Of a stretch of 64,000 bases of DNA, positions 49,428-58,187 are shown one piece after another (position 1 is the first letter of the stretch; each line of letters starts with the position of its first letter). The notes under the pieces were generated by a model. It was given only the letters and a program-made list of their open reading frames with translations, was not told where the DNA came from and did no database searches. The translations under genes and the position numbers were made by a program. This DNA comes from Geodermatophilus pulveris (GTDB lineage: Bacteria > Actinomycetota > Actinomycetes > Mycobacteriales > Geodermatophilaceae), in the NCBI RefSeq assembly GCF_900188375.1, contig NZ_FZOO01000003.1, forward strand, positions 310,001 to 374,000, given 5' to 3'.

Positions 49428-52400
49428 GTGGAGGGCACCGGGCAGCTGCGGATAAGCCTGCTGGGGCCGTGCGCGGCCTCCTCCGCCGGGACGCCGCTGG
49501 ACCTCGGCGGCCCCCGCCAGCGGGCCGTCCTGGCCGTCCTGGTGTTGGGCCGCGGCGAGATCGTGCCGGTCGAACGGCTCACCGAGTCCGTCTGGGGCGA
49601 CCGGACGCCCGCCGACCCCGCCGGCGCCGTGCAGGCCTACGTCTCCCACCTGCGCCGGCGGCTCCAGCCCGGCAGCGCGGCCCGCCGCCGCTCGGCCGTG
49701 ATCGTCAGCGGCGGCCGGGGCTACGCCGTCCGGTTGCCGCCGGACGCCGTGGACGTCTGGCAGTTCGAGCAGCTGCTCGACCGCGCGGCGACCACGGACG
49801 ACGCGGTGACCGCCGCCGAGCTGCTCGCCGAGGCGTTGGCGCTGTGGCGCGGGCCCCCGCTGGCCGAGTGGGCCGACGAGCCGTGGGCGGAACCGGAGAT
49901 CGCGCGGCTGGCCGAACTGCGCGCCGTGGCCCGCGAGCGCCTGGTGGCCGCCAAGCTCGCGCTGGGGGAGTCGGCGCTGCTGGTGGCCGACCTGGAGGCG
50001 ATGGTCGCCGAGGAGCCGCTCCGCGAGGAGCGGTGGCGGCTGCTCGTGCTCGCCCTGTACCGGGCGCACCGGCAGGCCGACGCCCTCGGCGCGCTGCGCC
50101 GGGCGCGCGCCACGCTCGCCGACGAACTCGGCGTCGACCCCGGTCCGGCCCTCCGCTCGCTCGAGCAGCAGGTGCTGGAGCAGTCCCCGGCGCTGGCCGC
50201 GCCGGTGCGCCCCACGCCCGCCCTGGCCGGGCCCGGGCAGGACGGGCCCGCACCGGCGGTACCGGAGGACCTGCTCGACCGGGACCGGGAGCTCGCGGCC
50301 CTCCGCGGCGCGTTCGACGACCTGGCCGCCGGCGAGCCCCGGCTGCTGCTCATCGAAGGGCCCGCGGGCATCGGCAAGACGCGGCTGCTCACCGAGGCAC
50401 GGCGGCTGGCCGCCGAGCGGTCGTTCCGGGTGCTCACCGCCCGCGGGAGCCAGCTGGAGAAGGCCTTCGCGTTCGGAGCCGTCCGCCAGCTGTTCGACGC
50501 CTGCCTGAGCACGCCGGACCGCCGCGGCGAGCTGCTGGCCGGAGCCGCGCACAGCGCGCGGACGGTGTTCGGCCCGGTCCCCGGTGAGTCCCCGGACGGC
50601 TCGTTCGCGGTGCTGCACGGGCTCTACTGGCTGGCGGTGAACCTGACCGCGTCCGGGCCCGTGCTGCTGGCCGTCGACGACCTGCAGTGGTGCGACAGCG
50701 CCTCGCTGCGGTGGCTGGCCTACCTGGCCCGCCGGCTGGACGCGGTGCCCGTGCTGGTCGTCGGCACGGTGCGCACCGGCGAGCAGCACGCCGACGAGGA
50801 GCTGCTGACGGAGCTGTCGCTGGAACCGGCCGCCGTCACCGTCCGGCCCGAGGCCCTCTCCCCGGAGGCCACCGCCGAGCTGGTCGGTCGGCGGCTCGGC
50901 GAGCCCGTGTCCCCGCTGTTCGCGCTGGCCTGCCAGCGGACCACGTCGGGGAACCCGCTGCTGCTGCGCCAGCTGCTGCGGGCGATGGAGGCCGACGGGG
51001 TGCGGCCGGACGCCGCCCACGCGGACACGGTGGTCGCCATCGGTTCGCGGGCGGTGTCGAGCATGGTGCTGATGCGGGTCCGGCGGCTGGCGGGTGCCGC
51101 GCCTGCGGCGGCCCGGGCCGCCGCGGTCCTGGGGGACGGCGCGGCCCTGCCGGTGGTCGCCGCCCTGGCCGAGCTGCCCGAGACCGACACCGCGGCCGCG
51201 CTGGCCGGACTGGCGCGGGCCGAGATCGTCCGGGACCAGCAGCCACTGGCCTTCACCCACCCGCTGGTGCGGGAGGCGGTCTACCGCTCGCTACCGGCCG
51301 CCGAGCGGGCGCTGATGCACGAGCGCGCCGCCCGACTGCTCCGGGCGGCCGGCGCCAGCGACGAGCAGGTCGCCGCGCACCTGCTGCTGGCCCCCGTCCG
51401 CGGCGACGAGGCGACCGTCGAGGTGCTCCGCGGCGCGGCCCGCACCGCCGCGGACCGGGGAGCTCCCGACAGCGCCGTCACCTACCTGCGCCGCGCGCTC
51501 GACGAGCTGCCGGCCGGGCCGCTGCGCTGCGCGCTGCTCACCGAGCTCGGGTTGCTGGAGTCGCTGATCGACGGCGCCGCCGGCACCGAGCACCTGCTGC
51601 AGGCCTACGAGCTGCACTGCGACGACCCGGAGCGCGACCCCAGGGGCCGGGCGGACATCGCGGTGGCCATCGCCCGGACGCAGGTGTTCGCCAGCCCGCC
51701 CGGTGTCGCCACCGCCTTCGCGCGGCAGGCCGCCGAGGCGCTGCCCGCCGACCTCGACGACCACCGGCAGGCGCTGCTGGCCATCGAGCTGACCAGTGGC
51801 TACATGCACGCCCTCGACCCGGCCCGCTGGCGCCGTCCGATGCCCGAGCCGCACGGCGAGGGCCACGGCGCGCAGATGCTGGCCGCGGCGCTGGCCTACG
51901 ACGTGACCATCGAGGGCGCCGACCGGGAACGGGCCGTGCGGCTGGCCCGCTGCGCCCTCGCCGGCGACCGGCTGTGGGCCGTGGACCACGGGCTGTTCTG
52001 GGTGATCGCCGCGATCATCCGGATGCTCGCCGACGACGACCTGGGCGACTTCTGGGCCCGCGCCCGCGCCGAGGCGCACGCGCGCGGCTCGCTGTTCGCC
52101 GTCCTGTCGACGAACCTGTGGCAGGGTTTCTGGCACTGGCGCCGGGGTGAGCTGGCCGAGGCCGGCTCTTGTCTGGACAACGCGTTGGACGAGAGCCGGA
52201 TGTGGGGCGGTGCGGGCATCGTGCCGCCCTTCGCGCACGCCTTCCTCATCGGCGTCCACCTGGACCGCGGCGACCTCGCCGCGGCCCGGGCCGCCGCCGA
52301 CGCGGCCGGCACGGGCCCGGGACCGGGTGACGGGGGCCGGCTGCTGCAGCACGCGGTCGCGCGGGTGCTGACCGCGGAGGGGCACCACGAGCGTGCCCTG

Positions 52401-53051
52401 GCCGTGCTGGACGCCGTTCCGACGCCGGTACCGGTGCCCAACCCGGTGTGGAACCCGTGGCGCAGCACCGCGGCGCTCGCCCTGCGCGGGCTCGACCGGA
52501 CCGGTGAGGCGATCGCGCTGGCCGAGGAGGAGGCCGGGCTGCTGCGGCGCTGGGGGGCACCGAGTCACCTGGGTGCGACACTGCGGCTGCTCGGCGAGCT
52601 GCGCGGCGCCGAGGGGCTGCCCGAGCTGCGGGAGGCGGTCGCCCTGCTGGCGTCGACGTCGGCGGTGGTCGACCTGGCCCGCGCCCGCTGCGCGCTCGGC
52701 GCCCGGCCCGAGGTCCCCGGCCGGGAGGCCGTGCCACTGCTGCGGTCGGCGGTGGAGGACGCGCACGCCGCGGGAGCGCTGGGGATCCGTGACCGGGCCC
52801 GCGCCGCGCTGCAGGCACGGGGATGCCCGGACGCCGTGCACCGCGAGGACGTCCGGTCTCCCACGGCTACCGACCGCCGGATCACCGAGCTCGCCGCCGC
52901 CGGCCGGGGCGTCCGGGAGATCGCCCAGCAGCTGTTCCTCACGCCGGGCACGGTGCAGGCGGTGCTGGAGCGGGTCTCCGCCGACGGCCTCAAGTCCTCC
53001 TCAAGTCCGTCGGGGGACCGTCGGTCACTGACACTCGGGAGGACCCCGTGA
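49428..53051 (+). CDS. SARP-ATPase-LuxR transcriptional regulator (AfsR-like)
   Basis: The protein has 1207 residues. N-terminal winged helix (ISLLGPCAASSAGTPLDLGG, AYVSHLRRRLQP) plus BTAD (AEEPLREERWRLLVLALYRA, ADELGVDPGPALR) to about 265; AAA/STAND ATPase from about 280 with Walker A EGPAGIGKTRLL near 310 and Walker B LLAVDDLQWCDSAS; helical TPR-like region; C-terminal LuxR-type helix (RRITELAAAGRGVREIAQQL, then FLTPGTVQAVLERV). Having DNA-binding parts at both ends is unusual. The GTG at 49428 follows GAGGGAGG. The stop overlaps the next start (GTGA), so it is co-translated with the flavin oxidase it probably controls. Confidence 0.93.
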   Translation: MEGTGQLRISLLGPCAASSAGTPLDLGGPRQRAVLAVLVLGRGEIVPVERLTESVWGDRTPADPAGAVQAYVSHLRRRLQPGSAARRRSAVIVSGGRGYAVRLPPDAVDVWQFEQLLDRAATTDDAVTAAELLAEALALWRGPPLAEWADEPWAEPEIARLAELRAVARERLVAAKLALGESALLVADLEAMVAEEPLREERWRLLVLALYRAHRQADALGALRRARATLADELGVDPGPALRSLEQQVLEQSPALAAPVRPTPALAGPGQDGPAPAVPEDLLDRDRELAALRGAFDDLAAGEPRLLLIEGPAGIGKTRLLTEARRLAAERSFRVLTARGSQLEKAFAFGAVRQLFDACLSTPDRRGELLAGAAHSARTVFGPVPGESPDGSFAVLHGLYWLAVNLTASGPVLLAVDDLQWCDSASLRWLAYLARRLDAVPVLVVGTVRTGEQHADEELLTELSLEPAAVTVRPEALSPEATAELVGRRLGEPVSPLFALACQRTTSGNPLLLRQLLRAMEADGVRPDAAHADTVVAIGSRAVSSMVLMRVRRLAGAAPAAARAAAVLGDGAALPVVAALAELPETDTAAALAGLARAEIVRDQQPLAFTHPLVREAVYRSLPAAERALMHERAARLLRAAGASDEQVAAHLLLAPVRGDEATVEVLRGAARTAADRGAPDSAVTYLRRALDELPAGPLRCALLTELGLLESLIDGAAGTEHLLQAYELHCDDPERDPRGRADIAVAIARTQVFASPPGVATAFARQAAEALPADLDDHRQALLAIELTSGYMHALDPARWRRPMPEPHGEGHGAQMLAAALAYDVTIEGADRERAVRLARCALAGDRLWAVDHGLFWVIAAIIRMLADDDLGDFWARARAEAHARGSLFAVLSTNLWQGFWHWRRGELAEAGSCLDNALDESRMWGGAGIVPPFAHAFLIGVHLDRGDLAAARAAADAAGTGPGPGDGGRLLQHAVARVLTAEGHHERALAVLDAVPTPVPVPNPVWNPWRSTAALALRGLDRTGEAIALAEEEAGLLRRWGAPSHLGATLRLLGELRGAEGLPELREAVALLASTSAVVDLARARCALGARPEVPGREAVPLLRSAVEDAHAAGALGIRDRARAALQARGCPDAVHREDVRSPTATDRRITELAAAGRGVREIAQQLFLTPGTVQAVLERVSADGLKSSSSPSGDRRSLTLGRTP

Positions 53052-54454
53052 CGCAGCAGCAGATCGCGACGGCACCGCCGTCCCGGGCGATGGGCCTGCG
53101 GGGGCTGTGCGGTGGCTCGGTGCAGCTGCCGGGCGACCCGGCCTACGACATGGCCCGCTCGCCGTGGAACCTGCAACTGCGCGACCACCCGGCCGCCGTC
53201 GCCTATCCGGCCTTCCCGGACGAGGTGGCCGAGGTGCTCCGGGCCGCCGCGGACGCCGGTCTGCAGGTGGCCGCCCAGGGCACCGGGCACGGCGCCCCGC
53301 CGCTGGCCGGACGGCTGGCCGACGCCGTGCTGGTGCGCACCTCGGCGATGGCCGAGCTGGCCGTCGACGCCGACCGTCGCATCGTCCGCGCCGGCGCGGG
53401 GGTGCTGTGGGGTGACCTGGCCGACGCCATCGGCCGGCACGGCCTGGCCGCGCGGCACCCCTCCTCCCCGGACGTCGGGGTGGTGGGCTACAGCCTGGGC
53501 GGCGGCATCGGCTGGTACGCCCGCGCACTGGGCCTGCAGTGCAACGCGGTCACCGCCGTCGAGCTGGTGCTGGCCGACGGCACGTTCGTGCGGGCCACGG
53601 CCGACGCGGACGCCGACCTGTTCTGGGCGCTGCGCGGCGGCGCGGTGCCGGTGGGCGTGGTGACCGCCCTGGAGTTCGAGGTGTTCCCGCTCGACACCGT
53701 CGTGGCCGGCGCGCTCGCCTGGGACTGGACGGCGGTGGAGACGGTGCTGCCCGCCTGGGTGCGCTGGTGCGCCGACGCGCCGGACGAGGTGACGACGGCG
53801 TTCCGGCTGCTCGAGGTGCCCGCCGTCGACCCCGTGCCCGCCCAGCTGCGGGGCCGGCGGATCGCGATGATCGACGGTGCCGTGCTGGGTGAGGAGGCCG
53901 GCGCCGCCGAGTTGCTGGCGCCGCTGCGCGCGCTCCGCCCCGAACTGGACACCGTGGCGCCGGTTCCGGCCGCGTCCCTCGTGCGGCTGCACCTGGAACC
54001 GGAGGGGCCCACCCCGGCCTATGCCAGCAGCGCGCTGATCGGTGGGCTGCCGGACGCCGCCATCGCCGCCGTCGTCGCCGCGGTGGGCCCCGGCTCGGGC
54101 TCCCGGCTGACCGCGGCCGAGCTGCGCCAGCTCGGTGGCGCACTGGCCCGACGCGATCCCGCCGGTGGTGCGCTGGCCGCCCTCGACGGGCAGTTCCTGG
54201 CGCTCGGCCTGGGCCTGGGTGGCGCGGACGACGAGTGGGCCCGGCAGCGGGAGGAGGCCGCCCGGTTCCTGTCCGCGGTGCAGCCGTGGGCCACCGGGCG
54301 GCAGTACCTGCCGATGCTCGACGAGCGCACCGACACCCGGAAGGTCTTCCCGCCCGGCGTGCACGCCCGGCTCTCGGCCATCCGGGACGCCGCCGACCCC
54401 GGCCACCTCTTCGTCGCCACCCACCACGCCGGGACGACCGGCACGGCGACCTGA
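53048..54454 (+). CDS. FAD-linked oxidase, berberine-bridge type (1)
   Basis: The protein has 468 residues. FAD-binding type-4 domain: AAVAYPAFPDEVAEVLRAAA, VAAQGTGHGAPPL with the His that takes 8-alpha-histidyl FAD, RIVRAGAGVLWGDLADAI, and HPSSPDVGVVGYSLGGGIGW. At the place of the second covalent link (Cys in plant BBE, GVCPTVG) there is Ser, so FAD is probably held by one bond. RDAADPGHLFVATH ends the fold where BBE has its DPxxxF signature. The GTG at 53048 overlaps the regulator stop. The substrate is unknown. Confidence 0.9.
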   Translation: MTQQQIATAPPSRAMGLRGLCGGSVQLPGDPAYDMARSPWNLQLRDHPAAVAYPAFPDEVAEVLRAAADAGLQVAAQGTGHGAPPLAGRLADAVLVRTSAMAELAVDADRRIVRAGAGVLWGDLADAIGRHGLAARHPSSPDVGVVGYSLGGGIGWYARALGLQCNAVTAVELVLADGTFVRATADADADLFWALRGGAVPVGVVTALEFEVFPLDTVVAGALAWDWTAVETVLPAWVRWCADAPDEVTTAFRLLEVPAVDPVPAQLRGRRIAMIDGAVLGEEAGAAELLAPLRALRPELDTVAPVPAASLVRLHLEPEGPTPAYASSALIGGLPDAAIAAVVAAVGPGSGSRLTAAELRQLGGALARRDPAGGALAALDGQFLALGLGLGGADDEWARQREEAARFLSAVQPWATGRQYLPMLDERTDTRKVFPPGVHARLSAIRDAADPGHLFVATHHAGTTGTAT

Positions 54455-54540
54455 GACCACGCCTCAAGGCCGCCCCAGGTTCCCCGCAGGCACCGGCGCG
54501 CAGGGTTCCTCCATCAGTCGGACCCGACCTGGAGGACCCC

Positions 54541-55926
54541 GTGACCATCACCCTCGACGCCCCCGCCGGCACCACGTTCGACGTCCTGCGCGCCGAGCTG
54601 ACCGGCTCCCTGTTCACCCCCGACGAGCCGGAGTACGACGCCCTCGTCTCGCCGTGGAACCTCGCCGTCCCGATGAGGCCGGCCGCGGTCGTCGCCGTGG
54701 AGACTGCCGCGGACGTGGCCGCCACGGTCCACTTCGCCGGCGCGCACGGGTTCACTGCCGGTGTGCAGGCCACCGGCCACGGCGCGGAGCGGTCGCTCGC
54801 CGGTCACCTGCTGGTGGTCACCCGCGGCCTCGACGAGTGCACCGTCCACCCGGAGGGCTGGGCGCGGATCGGCGCCGGGGTGAAGTGGGCGACCCTGGTC
54901 GCTGCCGCAGCGCCGCACGGCCTGGCCGGGGTCAACGGCTCCACCACCGACGTCGGCATCGTCGGGTACACCACCGGCGGGGGCGTCGGCCCGCTGGCCC
55001 GGACCTACGGCATCAACGCCGACCGGGTGCGTGCCTTCGAGGTCGTCACCGGCGACGGTGTGTTCCGGCGGGTGACCCCGGAGCTGTACCCGGACCTCTT
55101 CTTCGCCCTGCGCGGCGGCAAGGGGGCCGCCGGCATCGTGACCGCGATCGAGATGGACCTGATCCACCTGCGGACCTTCTACGGCGGGGCGGTCTACTTC
55201 GACGCCGTCGACGCCGCCCGGGTCATCGACCGCTGGCGCACGTGGGCCGACGAGCTGCCGGAGCTGGGGACGACGTCCCTCGTGCTCTTCCAGTTGCCGC
55301 CGCTGCCCGAGATCCCGCCGCCGCTGGCCGGCCGGATGACCCTCGGCGTCCGCTTCGTGTGGACCGGCGACCCGGCCGAGGGTGCCCGGCTGCTCGACCA
55401 GCTGCGCGCCGTCGCCCCGGTGGTGCTGGACGACGCGGCGGTCAAGCCCTACACCGCGATCGACTCCGTGCACGCCGACCCGGTCGACCCGATGCCCGTC
55501 GTCGACCCGGCGATCCTGCTCGACGCCTTCCCGGCCGAGGCCGCCGACCGGCTGCTCGCGGTGGCCGGCCACGGCTCGGGCTCACCGCAGGTGATGGTGG
55601 AGGTCCGGCACCTGGGAGGCGCGTACGCCCGGGAGGGCGCACACCCCTGCGCGTTCGACCACCGGGCGGCCCGGTTCTCCGTGCTGACCGTCGGGATGGC
55701 GGTGGACGAGGACTCGGCGGCGGTCGCGCTGGCCCACGCCGACCGGCTGTTCGCCGCGCTGGCCGACTGGGACACCGGCGGGGTGTGGCCGAACTTCGGC
55801 GTCCCGCACGACGCCGTCTCCGCCCGGCGGTGCTACACCGAGCCGACCCTCGCCCGGCTGCGCGAGGTCGTGGACACCTACGACCCGCACGGCGTGCTGC
55901 AGGCCGGTGCCTACACCCGGGCCTGA
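54541..55926 (+). CDS. FAD-linked oxidase, berberine-bridge type (2)
   Basis: The protein has 461 residues, homologous to the upstream enzyme over its length. VAVETAADVAATVHFAGAHG, VQATGHGAERS with the FAD-linking His, ARIGAGVKWATLVAAAAPHG, and TTDVGIVGYTTGGGVGPLAR, again without the second linking Cys. VVDTYDPHGVLQAGAYTRA is the closing signature. The start GTG at 54541 is preceded by ACCTGGAGGACCCC, nearly the same leader as that of the first oxidase. The tandem pair probably arose by duplication and may form a hetero-pair or act on related substrates. A strong terminator follows. Confidence 0.91.
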   Translation: MTITLDAPAGTTFDVLRAELTGSLFTPDEPEYDALVSPWNLAVPMRPAAVVAVETAADVAATVHFAGAHGFTAGVQATGHGAERSLAGHLLVVTRGLDECTVHPEGWARIGAGVKWATLVAAAAPHGLAGVNGSTTDVGIVGYTTGGGVGPLARTYGINADRVRAFEVVTGDGVFRRVTPELYPDLFFALRGGKGAAGIVTAIEMDLIHLRTFYGGAVYFDAVDAARVIDRWRTWADELPELGTTSLVLFQLPPLPEIPPPLAGRMTLGVRFVWTGDPAEGARLLDQLRAVAPVVLDDAAVKPYTAIDSVHADPVDPMPVVDPAILLDAFPAEAADRLLAVAGHGSGSPQVMVEVRHLGGAYAREGAHPCAFDHRAARFSVLTVGMAVDEDSAAVALAHADRLFAALADWDTGGVWPNFGVPHDAVSARRCYTEPTLARLREVVDTYDPHGVLQAGAYTRA

Positions 55927-55948
55927 CCGGTCCCGGTGCTCGCGGACG

Positions 55949-55988
55949 GGGAGAGGCCCTGGTCGGCGGACCGACCAGGGCCTCTCCC
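55949..55988. terminator. Perfect 18-bp bidirectional hairpin
   Basis: GGGAGAGGCCCTGGTCGG pairs with CCGACCAGGGCCTCTCCC around CGGA. It lies between the flavin oxidase (+) and tRNA-His (-) and can stop both transcripts. Confidence 0.85.
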
Positions 55989-55992
55989 GTGG

Positions 55993-56066
55993 GGTGAGTG
56001 ACGGGGCTCGAACCCGCGACACCCAGGATCACAACCTGGTGCTCTACCAGCTGAGCTACACCCACC
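55993..56066 (-). tRNA. tRNA-His (anticodon GTG)
   Basis: The reverse complement begins GGTGGGTGTAGCTCAGCTGG, including the extra 5' G of tRNA-His. Anticodon arm CCAGG-TTGTGAT-CCTGG with GTG; T-arm GCGGG-TTCGAGC-CCCGT. The terminator lies close on its 3' side. Confidence 0.97.
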
Positions 56067-56131
56067 GTGCGCCCCGGGCACACCGCTGCGCGGCGGTCGG
56101 CCAGGGACGGCGCCCACGATACCGGAGACGC

Positions 56132-56800
56132 TCAGACCCCCGACGCGGCCGGTCCCGGGGCCGCGGCGTCCTCGGCGGCGAACAGGCCGGCGAAGGAGTC
56201 GGCGACCCGGGTGGCGGCCGCCTGCGCCTGCGCGGTGGAGGGCCCGGGGGTGTCGACGAACAGGGTGCGGCGGTAGTAGGCCAGCTCGCGCACCGACTCG
56301 ATGATGTCGGCCAGCGCGCGGTGTGCCAGCCCCTTCTGCGGCTGGGCGAAGTACACCCGCGGGAACCAGCGGCGGGCCAGCTCCTTGACCGAGGAGACGT
56401 CGATCATCCGGTAGTGCAGGTGGTCGTCGAGCTCGGGCATGTCGCGGGCGAGGAACCCGCGGTCGGTGCCGATCGAGTTGCCGCACAGCGGCGCCGTCCG
56501 CCGCTCGGGCACGAACCGCCGCACGTAGGCGAGCACCTGCTGCTCGGCCTCGGCGAGGGTCAGGGTGGAGGCGCGCACCGCCTCGGTGAGGCCGGACTTC
56601 GCGTGCATCTCGGTGACCACGTCGACCATGCCCGTGAGGTCGGCCTCGTCGACGGAGATGACCAGGTCCAGGCCGGGGTCCAGGACGTTCAGCTCGGAGT
56701 CGGTGACCAGCACCGCGACCTCGATCAGCTTGTCCCGGGTGAGGTCCAGCCCGGTCATCTCGCAGTCGATCCAGACCAGGTGTCCCGCACTCTCCGCCAC
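56132..56800 (-). CDS. orn: Oligoribonuclease
   Basis: The protein has 222 residues. DEDDh exonuclease motifs: [11 protein letters not shown] (Exo I), [20 protein letters not shown] (Exo II) and [20 protein letters not shown] (Exo III, with His). It removes residual 2-5-nucleotide RNAs and pGpG in the cytosol. The C-terminal 30-residue Ala-rich tail is longer than in E. coli Orn. ATG at 56800. Its promoter lies in the 146-bp space divergent from the membrane-protein gene. Confidence 0.97.
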   Translation of the reverse strand: MAESAGHLVWIDCEMTGLDLTRDKLIEVAVLVTDSELNVLDPGLDLVISVDEADLTGMVDVVTEMHAKSGLTEAVRASTLTLAEAEQQVLAYVRRFVPERRTAPLCGNSIGTDRGFLARDMPELDDHLHYRMIDVSSVKELARRWFPRVYFAQPQKGLAHRALADIIESVRELAYYRRTLFVDTPGPSTAQAQAAATRVADSFAGLFAAEDAAAPGPAASGV

Positions 56801-56946
56801 GACCGAGGACCCTACGTCCCGGCCGTCCGGGGTGCCCGCAGGACGCGGGCCGCCGCACCCGCCACTCCGGTGCCCGCGGGAGGCCGGGGACGGCGCCGTC
56901 CCGCGGCTACGCTGCGCCGGCCGTCCCGAGCCGAGGAGCCGCCCCC

Positions 56947-58116
56947 GTGCCGCACGCCATGCCCGCCGTGGCCGGCCGAGCGCTGCCGCCGGCCCCCGGG
57001 TCGGCGGCCGCCGCGCTGCGCGCCCCGGTGGCGACCCTCCGGTGGCTGTGGCCGGCCTACGTCACCCCGGGCCGCCCCGGGCGCCCCACCACCCAGCAGG
57101 AACTGCGCTGGGTCTACGGGGCCTGGCTGGGCGCCCTCGCGCTGAAGGTGCTCGGCTCGTCGTGGGACGTCTCCTGGCACTTCCGGTGGCTGCGCGACGA
57201 CCTCGCGCCGCCGCACCTGCTCAACACCGCCGGCACCGCCGTCGTCGTCGCCCTGGTCCTGTTCCACTCCCACACCGGGTACGGCGTCGACCGGTGGGCG
57301 CTGAGGCTGGTGCAGGCGGGCACCGCGACGTTCCTCGTCGCCGTCCCCGTCGACCTCGTCAACCACCGGGTCAACGGCCTGGACATCACCAGCTGGAGCC
57401 CCAGCCACGCGCTGCTCTACGCCGGGACGGCGGTCATGCTGGCCGGGGTGCTGCGCGGCTGGTGGCGGTACGCCGCGCCGGGGCGGGTCCGCGACGCCGT
57501 CGCCCTGGGCCTGTGGCTGCTCACCGTCGAGAACGTGCTGTTCCCCAACCAGCACCAGGAGTACGGCGTGCTGTCGCTGCGCGCCTACGAGGCCGGGGCG
57601 ACGACGGCCGAGCCGCAGCTGCTGGACTTCGCCGTCGCCCAGGGCCAGAGCCCGACCTCCTTCATGCTGCCGGTGCCGTCGTGGGTGCACCCGGCCTGGC
57701 TGCTGTGCGCCGGGCTGCTCTGCCTCGTGGTCGCCCGGCGGGTCACCGGCCTGCGGTGGGCCGCGACCGGCCTGGCCGCCGCCTACCTGGCCTACCGCGC
57801 GACGGTGGGGCTGGGCCTGGAGGTGACCGGCTTCCCGCCGTCGGTGCTGCCGCTGGCGCTGCTGGCCGGGGCGGTCGCCGTCGACGTCGCCGTCGGCCGC
57901 GGGCTGCCGGGGTGGCTGGCCGGCCCGCTGGTCGCCGGCGCCACGTACCTGGCCGGCGCGGTGCTCGCGGCGGCCGGCGCGCTGCCGCCGTGGGACTGGC
58001 GGGCGGCGGTGGTGCTGCTCACCGGGACGGCGTTCACCCTGCTGTGGGTGACGCTGGACGCGGTCGCGCGCAGCCGGTGGCCGGTGGCCTGGCGGGGCGG
58101 CGCGCCGACCGGCTGA
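56947..58116 (+). CDS. Polytopic membrane protein of unknown function
   Basis: The protein has 389 residues with about nine hydrophobic segments. Conserved-looking polar patches are [20 protein letters not shown] (early, extracytoplasmic or near membrane), [19 protein letters not shown] and [13 protein letters not shown]. His-rich motifs WHFR, PPH, SPSH and NQHQEY suggest metal or heme contact, but I recognise no family with known activity. The GTG at 56947 has CCGAGGAGCC upstream. Divergent from orn; followed 71 bp later by another uncharacterised membrane protein. Confidence 0.75.
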   Translation: MPHAMPAVAGRALPPAPGSAAAALRAPVATLRWLWPAYVTPGRPGRPTTQQELRWVYGAWLGALALKVLGSSWDVSWHFRWLRDDLAPPHLLNTAGTAVVVALVLFHSHTGYGVDRWALRLVQAGTATFLVAVPVDLVNHRVNGLDITSWSPSHALLYAGTAVMLAGVLRGWWRYAAPGRVRDAVALGLWLLTVENVLFPNQHQEYGVLSLRAYEAGATTAEPQLLDFAVAQGQSPTSFMLPVPSWVHPAWLLCAGLLCLVVARRVTGLRWAATGLAAAYLAYRATVGLGLEVTGFPPSVLPLALLAGAVAVDVAVGRGLPGWLAGPLVAGATYLAGAVLAAAGALPPWDWRAAVVLLTGTAFTLLWVTLDAVARSRWPVAWRGGAPTG

Positions 58117-58187
58117 ACGTCCGGGACCGGCCCGTCACGTGACGTAGCGTCGGCCGCGCCACCCCCTGACCCGCCCCGGAGGACGAC

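Noticed and set aside
47064-51260. 1398-codon minus-strand frame covering prfC and the antisense of the SARP gene
   Set aside because: Real only from 48686 downwards (prfC); the upstream part is antisense to a well-supported gene.
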